A stretch of DNA of 64,000 bases from UBA4782 sp034429195. Its GTDB lineage: Bacteria > Chloroflexota > Anaerolineae > Anaerolineales > Anaerolineaceae. Positions 14,030 to 22,640 of this stretch are shown one piece after another. Within the stretch, counting starts at the first letter, position 1, and each line of letters begins with the position of its first letter. A program made the translations under genes and the position numbers. The notes under the pieces were generated by a model, which had not been told where the DNA came from, made no database searches, and was given only the letters and a program-made list of their open reading frames with translations. The stretch is taken from contig DAOUGQ010000005.1 of the NCBI GenBank assembly GCA_034429195.1, positions 162,001 through 226,000 of the forward strand, in the 5' to 3' direction.

Positions 14030-15310
14030 TTAATCCATTTCTCGTGTGATCTTAGCACCAAGCTTGAGCAACTTTTGTTCAATATTTTGATAGCCACGAT
14101 CAATTTGCACAATATTACGAATAACAGAAACACCTTTTGCAGATAATGCTGCTAACAATAACGACATACCTGCACGGATATCTGGGCTTTCCATTTTTTC
14201 ACCATATAACTGAGAAGGCCCTTGCACTATACAACGATGCGGGTCACACAAAACAATGTGAGCCCCCATACCAACCAATTTATCTGTGAAGAACATACGG
14301 CTTGGATACATCCAATCGTGGAAGAGAATGGTACCTTTGCATTTTGTTGCAATAACAATGGCTATTGACATTAAATCGGTTGGGAATGCAGGCCAAGGCA
14401 TGACACTGATCTCGGGAATTGCACCACCCAAGTCTGGTTGGATTTCCAATTTTTGATTTGTTGGCACGACGATATCTTCACCATCAACAGTCCAACTAAT
14501 TCCCATCCTCCCTAAAATAAGGCGGATCATATCTAGGTATGAGATTCCTGCGTTGCGAATTCTGATACTGCCATTTGTTAATACTGCTGCGCCAACAAAA
14601 CTAATCACTTCAAGATAATCAGGACCAATGGTAAATTCTCCGCCATGTAATGATTGAACCCCATCAATATTCAGGGTGTTCGAGCCGATATTTTCAATCT
14701 TTGCACCTAGCGTATTCAGCATGTGACATAAATCTTGAATATGTGGCTCTGATGCTGCATTCCGTAAAATAGTATGTCCTTTAGCAGTAACAGCAGCCAT
14801 AATGGCGTTCTCCGTGGCGGTTACACTGGCTTCATCAAGAAGAACATCTGCGCCTACTAACTTCTTTACCCGGAATTCAAAAGCACGTTCACAATTGATT
14901 TTCGCACCTAAACTGCGCAGAGCCAGAATATGTGTATCCACCCGCCGGCGGCCAATGACATCACCACCTGGCGGAGGAAGAGTTAGCTCGCCCATTCTGG
15001 CTAACATCGGTCCAGCAAGGAGAATAGACGCGCGAATTTTTCTGCATAGATCTGGATCAAGATCAGCAGGTCGTACCTGTTCAGCTTGAATCTTCCAGGA
15101 TTGAGGTGCCAGCTGAGTAAAGGTTACACCAAGGCTCTCCAGCAGGAGTCGCATGTTTTTTACATCGATAATATCTGGTACATTATGGAGAATTACAGGT
15201 TCAGATGTTAATAAGCATGAAGCCATTAATGGTAATGCTGCATTCTTATTACCCGCAGGAGTGATCTCTCCATTAAGGGCATGGCCGCCTTCGATAACGA
15301 ATTTCTCCAA
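14030..15310 (-). CDS. murA: UDP-N-acetylglucosamine 1-carboxyvinyltransferase with Asp in place of the active-site Cys
   Basis: A 426-residue enolpyruvyl transferase for the first committed step of peptidoglycan synthesis (UDP-GlcNAc plus PEP). Motifs: PAGNKNAALP with the catalytic Lys, CRKIRASILLAGPMLARMG, then the mobile loop PPPGGDVIGRRRVDTH. Residue 117 in this loop aligns with Cys115 of E. coli MurA but is Asp (codon at 14960-14962). The same change is known in naturally fosfomycin-resistant MurA enzymes such as that of Mycobacterium tuberculosis. TTG start at 15310 with AAAGGAGG five to six bases upstream. Alone on its strand between a terminator and a long promoter region. Confidence 0.94.
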   Translation of the reverse strand: MEKFVIEGGHALNGEITPAGNKNAALPLMASCLLTSEPVILHNVPDIIDVKNMRLLLESLGVTFTQLAPQSWKIQAEQVRPADLDPDLCRKIRASILLAGPMLARMGELTLPPPGGDVIGRRRVDTHILALRSLGAKINCERAFEFRVKKLVGADVLLDEASVTATENAIMAAVTAKGHTILRNAASEPHIQDLCHMLNTLGAKIENIGSNTLNIDGVQSLHGGEFTIGPDYLEVISFVGAAVLTNGSIRIRNAGISYLDMIRLILGRMGISWTVDGEDIVVPTNQKLEIQPDLGGAIPEISVMPWPAFPTDLMSIAIVIATKCKGTILFHDWMYPSRMFFTDKLVGMGAHIVLCDPHRCIVQGPSQLYGEKMESPDIRAGMSLLLAALSAKGVSVIRNIVQIDRGYQNIEQKLLKLGAKITREMD

Positions 15311-15602
15311 GATAGCCTCCTTTATAGTTTAATGATCTGATACAGAAGTTCCTGTAAGTTGATTATATCTATTCTTAATCATTTGGAATATAGCTGTATA
15401 TTTATTTTATTCAGTGACAAGGTAGTATAGTGAGTAAATCATCCCTGCGGGAAAAAACTAATATTGATTTTTCTGTGTCAAACCCAAGTTTGGATTGATC
15501 TGTGAATTTCTTATTTTCATTAATGTAAAGTTGGGGGCAAGTGGTTTCACCCTGATCATGTGACATATAGGATTGCATATCAGGTCATAAGGAGATGTAC
15601 AA
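15311..15602. other. 292-bp divergent intergenic region (murA / CarD-like gene)
   Basis: Longest non-coding stretch of the window. It holds the murA ribosome-binding site at its left edge and, near its right edge, a widely spaced inverted repeat CCTGAT (15551-15556) / ATCAGG (15579-15584) followed by AAGGAG for the downstream gene. No tRNA, known riboswitch or small open frame was recognised. Confidence 0.5.
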
Positions 15603-16094
15603 ATGAATTTTAAAATTGGGGATGTAATTATCCACTGGACATATGGCGTTGGAACTATAGTGGCAATAGAAGAAAAAACTGTTGCTGGTGTCCCCCAATT
15701 ATATTATGCAGTCGAAGTAGAACTATTAAAATTCTGGATGCCGGTTAATGGAATTGATAATGATGCTATTCACAAACCCATCGAAAAGGAAAAATTTACA
15801 CAACTGTTTGATATTTTACGAACTCATGGTGAGAATCTACCTGATCGTCAATACGAACGAAAGAATGAACTTCGCGAGCGAATGAAAAAGAAGTCGTTAG
15901 TAGATCTATGCCATATAATCAGAGATCTTACAGATAGATCGCGGTCGCATAATTTGAATCAGGATGATACCTCCACTTTACATCAAGCGAAAGAGCATCT
16001 AATTGATGAGTGGGTATTAACGTTTGGTGTTCAGCGATCCAGTGCTCTCGATGAGCTAAGAATTCTACTATGTGGGGATGTTTTGTTAGTATAG
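15603..16094 (+). CDS. CarD-like (CdnL/TRCF RID domain) transcription regulator
   Basis: A 163-residue protein. The N-terminal 55 residues form the RNA polymerase interaction domain shared by CarD/CdnL and TRCF: FKIGDVIIHWTYGVGTIVAIEEK and YAVEVELLKFWMPVNGIDN. An all-helical C-terminal domain follows (about 75-160: RKNELRERMKKKSLVDLCHIIRDL and an EHLIDEW helix), as in CdnL, where it contacts promoter DNA. Such proteins bind the RNAP beta subunit and stabilise open complexes. AAGGAG before ATG is strong. Stands alone behind a 292-bp region. Confidence 0.9.
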   Translation: MNFKIGDVIIHWTYGVGTIVAIEEKTVAGVPQLYYAVEVELLKFWMPVNGIDNDAIHKPIEKEKFTQLFDILRTHGENLPDRQYERKNELRERMKKKSLVDLCHIIRDLTDRSRSHNLNQDDTSTLHQAKEHLIDEWVLTFGVQRSSALDELRILLCGDVLLV

Positions 16095-16277
16095 CAACAC
16101 ACACATGCTAATTTCTTTCCAAGAAGTGAAAATGCAATACATTTTCAATGGAAAATTACTTGTAAATTTTTTTATAATAAAAAATATCGATGCTATAAAG
16201 GTATTTTCGGGTTAATAAGTTATAGCAGATATGATTTATACTCAATTAGTTTATAATCCCATATTAAGAGGATAAAA

Positions 16278-17405
16278 ATGGTACAGATAGAACAGGTAGA
16301 TATAAAAAACAAATCACAAGTAAATGCTTTTGTTCAGTTTCATTATGACTTATATAAAGACTGTCCGCAATGGGTTCCACCTTTTTACGCGGACATTAAA
16401 GCAATGTTGAATCCAAATAAACATCCTTATTATGAACATTCGGATGCTGAATTCTTTGTGGCAAAAGTGGATGGGAAGATAGTGGGGCGCATTGCTGCCA
16501 TGGAGAACAAACCTTTTAATAAGTATCATGCATCAAAAAAAGCTCAATTCTACCTTTATGATACGATTGATGATCAAGAAGTTTCAAACGCTTTATTTGA
16601 TAGGGTAAGCGAATGGGCAAAGAAGAGAGGTCTTACTGACCTGGTTGGTCCCAAGGGGTTTGGAGCTTTGGATGGTTATGGGATTTTATATGAGGGGTAC
16701 GAGCATCGTCAAATGATGAATATGATGAATTATAACTACCCTTATTATGTTCAGCATGTCGAAAACTATGGGTTTACCAAAGCCAACGATTTTGTTTCTT
16801 GTTACCTGCAACCAGCCAACTATATTTTGCCCGAAAAAGCTAAAGCAATAGCAGACCGAATAAGAGAACGTGGGAATATTTATGTCAAAACGTTTAAGAA
16901 TAAGAAAGATTTGATTTCTTGGGGAACAAAGATAGGTCACGCTTATAACAGCAGCTTTGTAAATAATTGGGAGTATTATCCTTTGACTGACAACGAGCTT
17001 AAGTTTGTCATTGATAATGTTATGCTGCTGGCTGACCCAAGGCTTATGAAAATTATCATGCACAAGGAAGAAGTAATTGGATTCCTGTTCGTTTTTCCCG
17101 ATATATCCAAAGCAATGCAGCGTGGAAAGGGACATCTAAATCCATTAACCATTCTTGATCTGATGCGTGAAGTAAAAAGAACTAATTGGGTTTCATTGAA
17201 TGGGGTTGGGATTCTACCCGAATTTCAGGGTAGAGGTGGTAATGCATTAATGTATTCTGAAATAGCAAAAACTTTTAAAGAATATCCTTTCGAACACGCC
17301 GAACAGACTCAGATGGCTGATACTGCTGTGCAGATTAGAAAGGATATGGAAAATCTTGGTGCACAGATTTATAAACGACATAGAGTTTATGGAAAAGCAA
17401 TATAG
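16278..17405 (+). CDS. Tandem GNAT-fold acyltransferase-like protein
   Basis: A 375-residue soluble protein that looks like two GNAT modules. The N-terminal half has FFVAKVDGKIVGRIAAMEN. The C-terminal half has EEVIGFLFVFPD and the acetyl-CoA-binding segment VGILPEFQGRGGNALMYSEIA (Q/R-x-x-G-x-A/G pattern). The segment QWVPPFYADIKAMLNPNKHPYYEHSDA near residues 35-61 is typical of a conserved uncharacterised GNAT-like family found in many bacteria. The acyl acceptor is unknown. ATG follows AGAGGATAAAA. It lies beside a run of envelope glycosyltransferase genes, but on its own promoter. Confidence 0.8.
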   Translation: MVQIEQVDIKNKSQVNAFVQFHYDLYKDCPQWVPPFYADIKAMLNPNKHPYYEHSDAEFFVAKVDGKIVGRIAAMENKPFNKYHASKKAQFYLYDTIDDQEVSNALFDRVSEWAKKRGLTDLVGPKGFGALDGYGILYEGYEHRQMMNMMNYNYPYYVQHVENYGFTKANDFVSCYLQPANYILPEKAKAIADRIRERGNIYVKTFKNKKDLISWGTKIGHAYNSSFVNNWEYYPLTDNELKFVIDNVMLLADPRLMKIIMHKEEVIGFLFVFPDISKAMQRGKGHLNPLTILDLMREVKRTNWVSLNGVGILPEFQGRGGNALMYSEIAKTFKEYPFEHAEQTQMADTAVQIRKDMENLGAQIYKRHRVYGKAI

Positions 17406-17412
17406 ATAAAAT

Positions 17413-18711
17413 CTATGACAGCTTTCTAATCTGAGAGAATTGCAAAAATAAATTGATAAGATTACTAAGACCAATAGCAAAGAAGAAAACCACGATTGGC
17501 ACCAATGGCATGACATACCTTTGAAAGGGGATTGGAACTGTAAAAACGAGAAGAATGAATTGCAGAACTCCTGCAAGGAGAATCAAGATTTCTTCTCGTT
17601 TTTGATTCCTGATCAATCCCCTAAGGACACTATACATACCCGTAATTGAAAAAATAAGAAGGATCGATCCTCCAAAAAAATTGCGCATGAAATTGTTAAT
17701 GGGAATAGAAGAATACTTGTTCACTTGAACACTTAATTCAATCTGGTAGTTGGCAGTATCTAAAGGTGCCGGTGCTGTAAAAAAGAGATTGGCTACTATT
17801 CCAATGATCCGTTGCAGGGGGGTGATTAAAGCAGCATGGGGAGAGACTCTGATAATGTCAGCTAATTGCTGTGCAACCAAGTTCTGTCGTAAGGTAAAAG
17901 CTTCTTGTAAAGAATAAATAGGGTGTTTCCATGTGAAAGGGTTAAGGCAGAAAAACACCCCCGTAACGATGATTGCGTATAGCAATATATGCTTCGTCCC
18001 CAATAATTTATGATGAATATAGTATTTATAATTGAAGAGGATGGGCATGAATCCGATGATCAACCAAATTACCGTGGATTGCTTTGCATTGAATACCAAG
18101 GAAACCGGTAATGCAATTAGCCATGGGTGCTTTTTGCAGAAAAAAATAGCCCATATGCATAGGATAACAAAAAAGACTGTCAAGCTTTCTGCCATCGAAC
18201 GTCTTGTATGAAGCAATATGAGTGAGTTACCTGCAAGGAAAACTATTCCTATCCATCCAGCAAGTTTGCCAAAATATTTTGACAGAAGATGCCAAAAAAG
18301 CAATAAAGATAGAGGAAATACCCACGAAACTGATAAGCGCGCTACGAATAACTCAGATTTTTGTGGCAAAGCGCCCTCATTGGAATTCTCTTCCCAAGAT
18401 TTAGACCAATCCCAATCTACTGTTTGTGGAGGTTGACCCGTGATGATACGTCCAATGCCAATAAAAATCCTTGTCAGGGGTGCATCAAGCATGCGATACC
18501 GCATTTGTGTGGTTAAAGGAATGGATGGTTCCCATGCCATCGATAGTGGATCTTTAAAGAATGTTTCTACATCATAACTATTGAAAAGTTGTGTGCTTTC
18601 ATCAGGATGGAATGGTACTTGCATAATGGATACAAAGTACAATACGGTTAAGAAGCAAATTACCAGATATGGTGGTAAGGCTGTCAATGATTTGTGAATA
18701 GTTGTTGGCAT
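17413..18711 (-). CDS. GT39/ArnT-like membrane glycosyltransferase
   Basis: A 432-residue polytopic membrane protein with about ten hydrophobic helices. The first periplasmic loop has PFHPDESTQLFNSYD, the Asp-Glu motif of GT-C (protein mannosyltransferase / ArnT) enzymes that use polyprenyl-phosphate sugars. FEENSNEGALPQKSELFVARLSVSW-like and YYIHHKLLG loops follow. ATG at 18711 gives a start just before the first helix; an in-frame ATG 13 codons earlier at 18750 would overlap the divergent gene. Convergent with the GNAT gene, 7 bp apart. The sugar and acceptor cannot be read from sequence. Confidence 0.78.
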   Translation of the reverse strand: MPTTIHKSLTALPPYLVICFLTVLYFVSIMQVPFHPDESTQLFNSYDVETFFKDPLSMAWEPSIPLTTQMRYRMLDAPLTRIFIGIGRIITGQPPQTVDWDWSKSWEENSNEGALPQKSELFVARLSVSWVFPLSLLLFWHLLSKYFGKLAGWIGIVFLAGNSLILLHTRRSMAESLTVFFVILCIWAIFFCKKHPWLIALPVSLVFNAKQSTVIWLIIGFMPILFNYKYYIHHKLLGTKHILLYAIIVTGVFFCLNPFTWKHPIYSLQEAFTLRQNLVAQQLADIIRVSPHAALITPLQRIIGIVANLFFTAPAPLDTANYQIELSVQVNKYSSIPINNFMRNFFGGSILLIFSITGMYSVLRGLIRNQKREEILILLAGVLQFILLVFTVPIPFQRYVMPLVPIVVFFFAIGLSNLINLFLQFSQIRKLS

Positions 18712-18738
18712 ACGAATATCCGAATACAATACTTTAGC

Positions 18739-20355
18739 ATGAAACAACAAAATTGGTATTCAATTCTTTTTGTTGCAATTCTCATTCTCGCTGCAGGGTA
18801 TAAGTCCTGTCTGCTGATCAATGATGCCTTCCCATTTAATGCAGATGAAGCTATCGTCGGGTTAATGGCGAAACATATTCTGGAGGGCGAACGTCCAACT
18901 TTCTTTTACGGACAAGCATATATGGGAAGTCTGGATGCCTGGTTGGTCGCTGGCGGGTTCGCCATGTTTGGATTGAAGGTATGGGTAATTCGATTCGTAC
19001 AAATTCTATTGTATACAGTGACCGTTGCTTTGACCATGTACTTGATAAAGAAATGTACAGAATCTGTTATTCCCGCATTGATTTCTGGCATTCTTATGGC
19101 TTTTCCACCTGTAAATACAACCTTGTATACAACTGTAAGCCTGGGTGGTTACGGTGAAGCACTTCTGTTGGGTACCTTGCTCCTGGTTTCATTTATCCAA
19201 TATAAAAACGAGCACATTCCGAAGAAGGTGAAATCATTTATTGGTATTGGTATGGGGGTGATCACTGGATTTGGATTCTGGGTCAATGCATTAACTTTAG
19301 TTTATAGCATCCCAATTTTTGGGTTCTTCATCTGGTATTGGGTGAAGTATGAAAATAACATGAAAATCAAGAAGCAAACATTGGTTTATTTACTGGCATA
19401 TGTTTCAGGAGTTTGTGTTGGTCTTCTTCCCTGGATTATTTTTGTTATTCAAGCCGGATGGCATTCTGCAATAGGGGAAAGCCTGGGTTCAGCAGTATCT
19501 TTAAGCAATGGAAATTATTTCATCACAATGTTGGAACACATTAGGAATTTCCTCTTGTTTGGTATTACTGCGCTGTTTGGTTTACGACCACCATGGGGAG
19601 TCAATTTATTAGTCATACCCCTAATCCCGGTAGTTCTGCCAATATGGATATTTATCTTTCTCAAGGGTATACAACAGAAAAAAAGTGAGAACCACAAACT
19701 AATCATTTTGATTGTATTTTCAATATGCATAATTCTATTATTAGGATTTATTCTTACACCTTTTGGAAATGATCCATCGGGGCGATATTTTTTACCTGTA
19801 TATCAAATGGTAGCAATATTGGCTGGTATTGAATTATATGAAGGAATGAAGAAGCCAGTAATCTACAGCCTATGTGTAGCAATCATTGTCTGTTTCCATC
19901 TGGTAGGGACAATTCAATGTGCGCAGAAGAATCCTCCTGGAATTACAACTCAATTTGATTCAATTACACAGATTGATCATGCCTTCGATGAGGAATTGAT
20001 CGAGTTCTTGAGGGAAGAAGGAGAATTAACTGGCTTTACCAATTATTGGGTAGCCTATCCTCTGGCATTTTTATCTAATGAGGAGTTGATATTCATTCCG
20101 GAATTGCCATACCATCAAGATTTTCGATTTACCAGCCGTGATAATCGATATCAACCATATATTGAAAAGGTGAATAAAAGCAATCGGGTAGCTTTTATTA
20201 CAACTAATCATCCACAATTGAATGATCGGTTGAGAGTAGAATTTAGAAAAGCAGATATTACATGGATGGAAAAACAGATTGGCGATTACCAGGTTTTTTA
20301 CCATCTTTCATCACCCGTGTATCCTGATAACCTTGATCTGGGATTAGTTCAATGA
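18739..20355 (+). CDS. GT39-like membrane glycosyltransferase
   Basis: A 538-residue polytopic membrane protein. Loop 1 has AFPFNADEAIVGLMAKHIL, an Asp-Glu GT-C motif, followed by PTFFYGQAYMGSLDAWLVAG. About eleven helices occupy residues 1-400; the last 130 residues form a soluble periplasmic-looking domain (FDSITQIDHAFDEELIEFL onward). ATG at 18739 places the first helix at residues 6-24 and leaves 27 bp to the start of the divergent glycosyltransferase. The stop overlaps the next gene (ATGA), so the two are translationally coupled. Confidence 0.78.
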   Translation: MKQQNWYSILFVAILILAAGYKSCLLINDAFPFNADEAIVGLMAKHILEGERPTFFYGQAYMGSLDAWLVAGGFAMFGLKVWVIRFVQILLYTVTVALTMYLIKKCTESVIPALISGILMAFPPVNTTLYTTVSLGGYGEALLLGTLLLVSFIQYKNEHIPKKVKSFIGIGMGVITGFGFWVNALTLVYSIPIFGFFIWYWVKYENNMKIKKQTLVYLLAYVSGVCVGLLPWIIFVIQAGWHSAIGESLGSAVSLSNGNYFITMLEHIRNFLLFGITALFGLRPPWGVNLLVIPLIPVVLPIWIFIFLKGIQQKKSENHKLIILIVFSICIILLLGFILTPFGNDPSGRYFLPVYQMVAILAGIELYEGMKKPVIYSLCVAIIVCFHLVGTIQCAQKNPPGITTQFDSITQIDHAFDEELIEFLREEGELTGFTNYWVAYPLAFLSNEELIFIPELPYHQDFRFTSRDNRYQPYIEKVNKSNRVAFITTNHPQLNDRLRVEFRKADITWMEKQIGDYQVFYHLSSPVYPDNLDLGLVQ

Positions 20356-21812
20356 CACAAAACATGGAAGCAAAGAATTCAGGAATATCACCATTATTTT
20401 TGATGATTACACTGTTGTTAGTGATATTAATCGCAGCCAGAATACCGCTTGATACCGATATGTGGTGGCATTTGAGGGCAGGAGAAACCACTATTGAAAC
20501 AGGAAAGCCTACTCTGATAGATACCATGTCATTCACAAAATTGGGAGAACCTTGGGTAAATCATTCGTGGATGGCACAAGTAATTCTTTATCTGATATTC
20601 AGGTTTGGAAATTATTGGGGATTGGAAGGATATGTGGTTGTCTTGGCTGCGATCACCGCACTTTTCTTATGGCTACAGATTAATGAATCACCCATTATGA
20701 AATCTATGTTTATCATATATGGAGAATTCTTAATCTCCCAGATATTAACTCCACGACCGCAGCTTTTTTCCTTATTCCTGCTGGCTTTTACGAGCTGGTA
20801 CTTTACATGTTGTGTAAAAGGAAATTATCGAAAAGCCTGGGCATTGCCTATTATTTTCGCTTTTTGGTCAAATCTTCATGCTGGAGCCACAATTGGCATC
20901 ATTTACATGATAGGGTATGTTGGCGGTAACTTTGTGAATTTAATGTTCACAAAGCGTGAAGAAAGGAATTGGAAAAACTTCTTTGCTCTTATGGGATGGG
21001 GAATTTTGGCTTTCTGTGCAATTGCAGTTAATCCAAATGGGTTATCGATATATGGAATATCTTTTGTCACAGTACAGGTCAGGGTACAACAGTATATTCA
21101 AGAGTGGCTGGCACCGGATTATCGTGAACCACTTCATTTGATGTTTTTAATTTTGCTTCTTGCGAATTATATTGTCCTGCTTTTAGCACGAAGAAAATTT
21201 GATTGGAGTGATCTGATTGTCAGCTTGATATTTTCGTATTTTGCCCTGACAGCTAGAAGAAATATTGCTTTATTTACAGTTGCAGTCATTCCAATATTTT
21301 CAAAGAACGTTTCCTTTTTAATGAAAAATACCAGACGAGTAAGTAAAAGAATTAATAGCAAACCTTTACGACCAACAACAACACGTATCATCAATTACGG
21401 CATCATTGGGCTGTTGTTTGCTGTATTCTTATTAAAATTCTATATCAACGGTTATCCAAAAATAGTGGAACGCCATATCACAGATTATTATCCAACTCAG
21501 CAAATACAAACGTTATTGAATACAAAGCCAGAGGGAAATCTGTTGAATGAATATAACTGGGGAGGTTATCTAGCATGGGAAGAAACGGAGTATCCAGTAA
21601 TGATCGATGCTCGAACAGATCTTTATGGCGACGAGATTTTTAATGATTGGCTTTCTTTAATTTATACCGAACCTGGTTGGGAAAATTTAATGAAGGAATA
21701 TAACATAGGTTCTGTGATGTTATATTCTGATCGCCCATTGGTTCAGGCTTTGCGAACCAATGGATGGAAGATAATTCAGAAGGATGAAGTTGGGGTTTTG
21801 CTGGTGCCTTGA
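20352..21812 (+). CDS. Polytopic membrane protein, probable GT-C glycosyltransferase relative
   Basis: A 486-residue protein with about ten helices and a soluble C-terminal segment of about 110 residues (HITDYYPTQQIQTLL, LNEYNWGGYLAWEE, MIDARTDLYGDEIF). The N-terminal loop RIPLDTDMWWHLRAGETTIETG has an acidic pair before the second helix, as in GT-C proteins, but no family motif is certain. ATG at 20352 overlaps the upstream stop by 4 bp. The 3' end overlaps the convergent nitrilase gene by 37 bp. Confidence 0.7.
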   Translation: MTQNMEAKNSGISPLFLMITLLLVILIAARIPLDTDMWWHLRAGETTIETGKPTLIDTMSFTKLGEPWVNHSWMAQVILYLIFRFGNYWGLEGYVVVLAAITALFLWLQINESPIMKSMFIIYGEFLISQILTPRPQLFSLFLLAFTSWYFTCCVKGNYRKAWALPIIFAFWSNLHAGATIGIIYMIGYVGGNFVNLMFTKREERNWKNFFALMGWGILAFCAIAVNPNGLSIYGISFVTVQVRVQQYIQEWLAPDYREPLHLMFLILLLANYIVLLLARRKFDWSDLIVSLIFSYFALTARRNIALFTVAVIPIFSKNVSFLMKNTRRVSKRINSKPLRPTTTRIINYGIIGLLFAVFLLKFYINGYPKIVERHITDYYPTQQIQTLLNTKPEGNLLNEYNWGGYLAWEETEYPVMIDARTDLYGDEIFNDWLSLIYTEPGWENLMKEYNIGSVMLYSDRPLVQALRTNGWKIIQKDEVGVLLVP

Positions 21813-22597
21813 TCCGGGAAGAATAGATCAATACGGCGATCATCCAGCGCAGAAAGAGCGTTACGTGCCTCGATAATCTGATCAAGATCACAATCAGCGA
21901 GAAGAATTTCTTCTTCGGTTTCAGATCCAGAACAGGTCACGTCACCAAAGGGGTTAACGACCTTACTACTGCCGCCAAAAATAATTTTGCCTGATCTACC
22001 GACATTATTCACGGCCACAAAAAAGGTCTGGTTTTCAATCGCACGAGCCTGTAATAGAATATTCCAATGTTTAATCCTTTTTAAAGGCCATTCAGCAGTA
22101 AGTAGAAGGAGCGACATGTCGTGAAAACCTAAAGTACGGAAGAATTCAGGAAACCGCAAATCATAACAGATAGACAGTCCTACATTTCCAAAGGGAAGAA
22201 CAAACCAATTTAGCTTATCTCCAGCTGAGAAGACTCTGTCTTCATTAAGCAACCTGAATAAGTGAATTTTGTCATAGATGATGAAGGAATCTGATTTGGG
22301 TGGAATGAGGATGAATCTGTTAAAAAACTTTTTCTGCTCTTGAATAAGGTAGGATCCGCCAATATAGATATCTCGATCATGAGCGATTTGCTTTAAGTTT
22401 AGCAAATACTCTTGATTGGTGTGAAAAATCGCTTCTGGATCACGTAATTTATAGCCTGAAGTCCACAATTCAGGGAATAGTATAATTTCACTCTTCTTGT
22501 CTGCTGCCTGGGTTAACATATCAATACCTCTAGAAAAATTGGTCTCCATTTCTCCAGGCTCAATATGCATTTGAATTAGTGCTATTTTTGTCTTCAT
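21776..22597 (-). CDS. Nitrilase-superfamily carbon-nitrogen hydrolase (omega-amidase-like)
   Basis: A 273-residue hydrolase. The Glu-Lys-Cys triad is clear: FPELW (E43), YDKIHLF (K110), and LSICYDLRFPEFFR (C144). ICYDLRFPE is the signature seen in NIT2/YafV omega-amidases and related C-N hydrolases; the substrate could be alpha-ketoglutaramate or another amide, and cannot be fixed here. The start ATG at 22597 lies inside a 32-bp palindrome and only about 12 bases past a TATAAT on this strand, so the leader would be very short. Its last 12 codons overlap the convergent membrane-protein gene. Confidence 0.88.
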   Translation of the reverse strand: MKTKIALIQMHIEPGEMETNFSRGIDMLTQAADKKSEIILFPELWTSGYKLRDPEAIFHTNQEYLLNLKQIAHDRDIYIGGSYLIQEQKKFFNRFILIPPKSDSFIIYDKIHLFRLLNEDRVFSAGDKLNWFVLPFGNVGLSICYDLRFPEFFRTLGFHDMSLLLLTAEWPLKRIKHWNILLQARAIENQTFFVAVNNVGRSGKIIFGGSSKVVNPFGDVTCSGSETEEEILLADCDLDQIIEARNALSALDDRRIDLFFPDQGTSKTPTSSF

Positions 22598-22625
22598 CTA
22601 TCCATGAATTATAATGGATAGATGA
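22594..22625. promoter_or_regulatory. 32-bp perfect palindrome holding a two-way -10 element
   Basis: TCATCTATCCAT (22594-22605) and ATGGATAGATGA (22614-22625) are perfect 12-bp inverted arms around GAATTATA. TATAAT reads rightward at 22610-22615 and leftward at 22614-22609. A TTGTCT -35 lies 16 bp before the rightward copy. It separates the nitrilase gene and a divergent membrane-protein gene and looks like an operator over a shared promoter. Confidence 0.65.
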
Positions 22626-22640
22626 TAATCAGGAGTTATT

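Noticed and set aside
15551..15584. CCTGAT/ATCAGG repeat as a riboswitch for the CarD-like gene
   Set aside because: The arms are only 6 bp, the loop is 22 nt and no known conserved core is present; kept only as part of the intergenic description.
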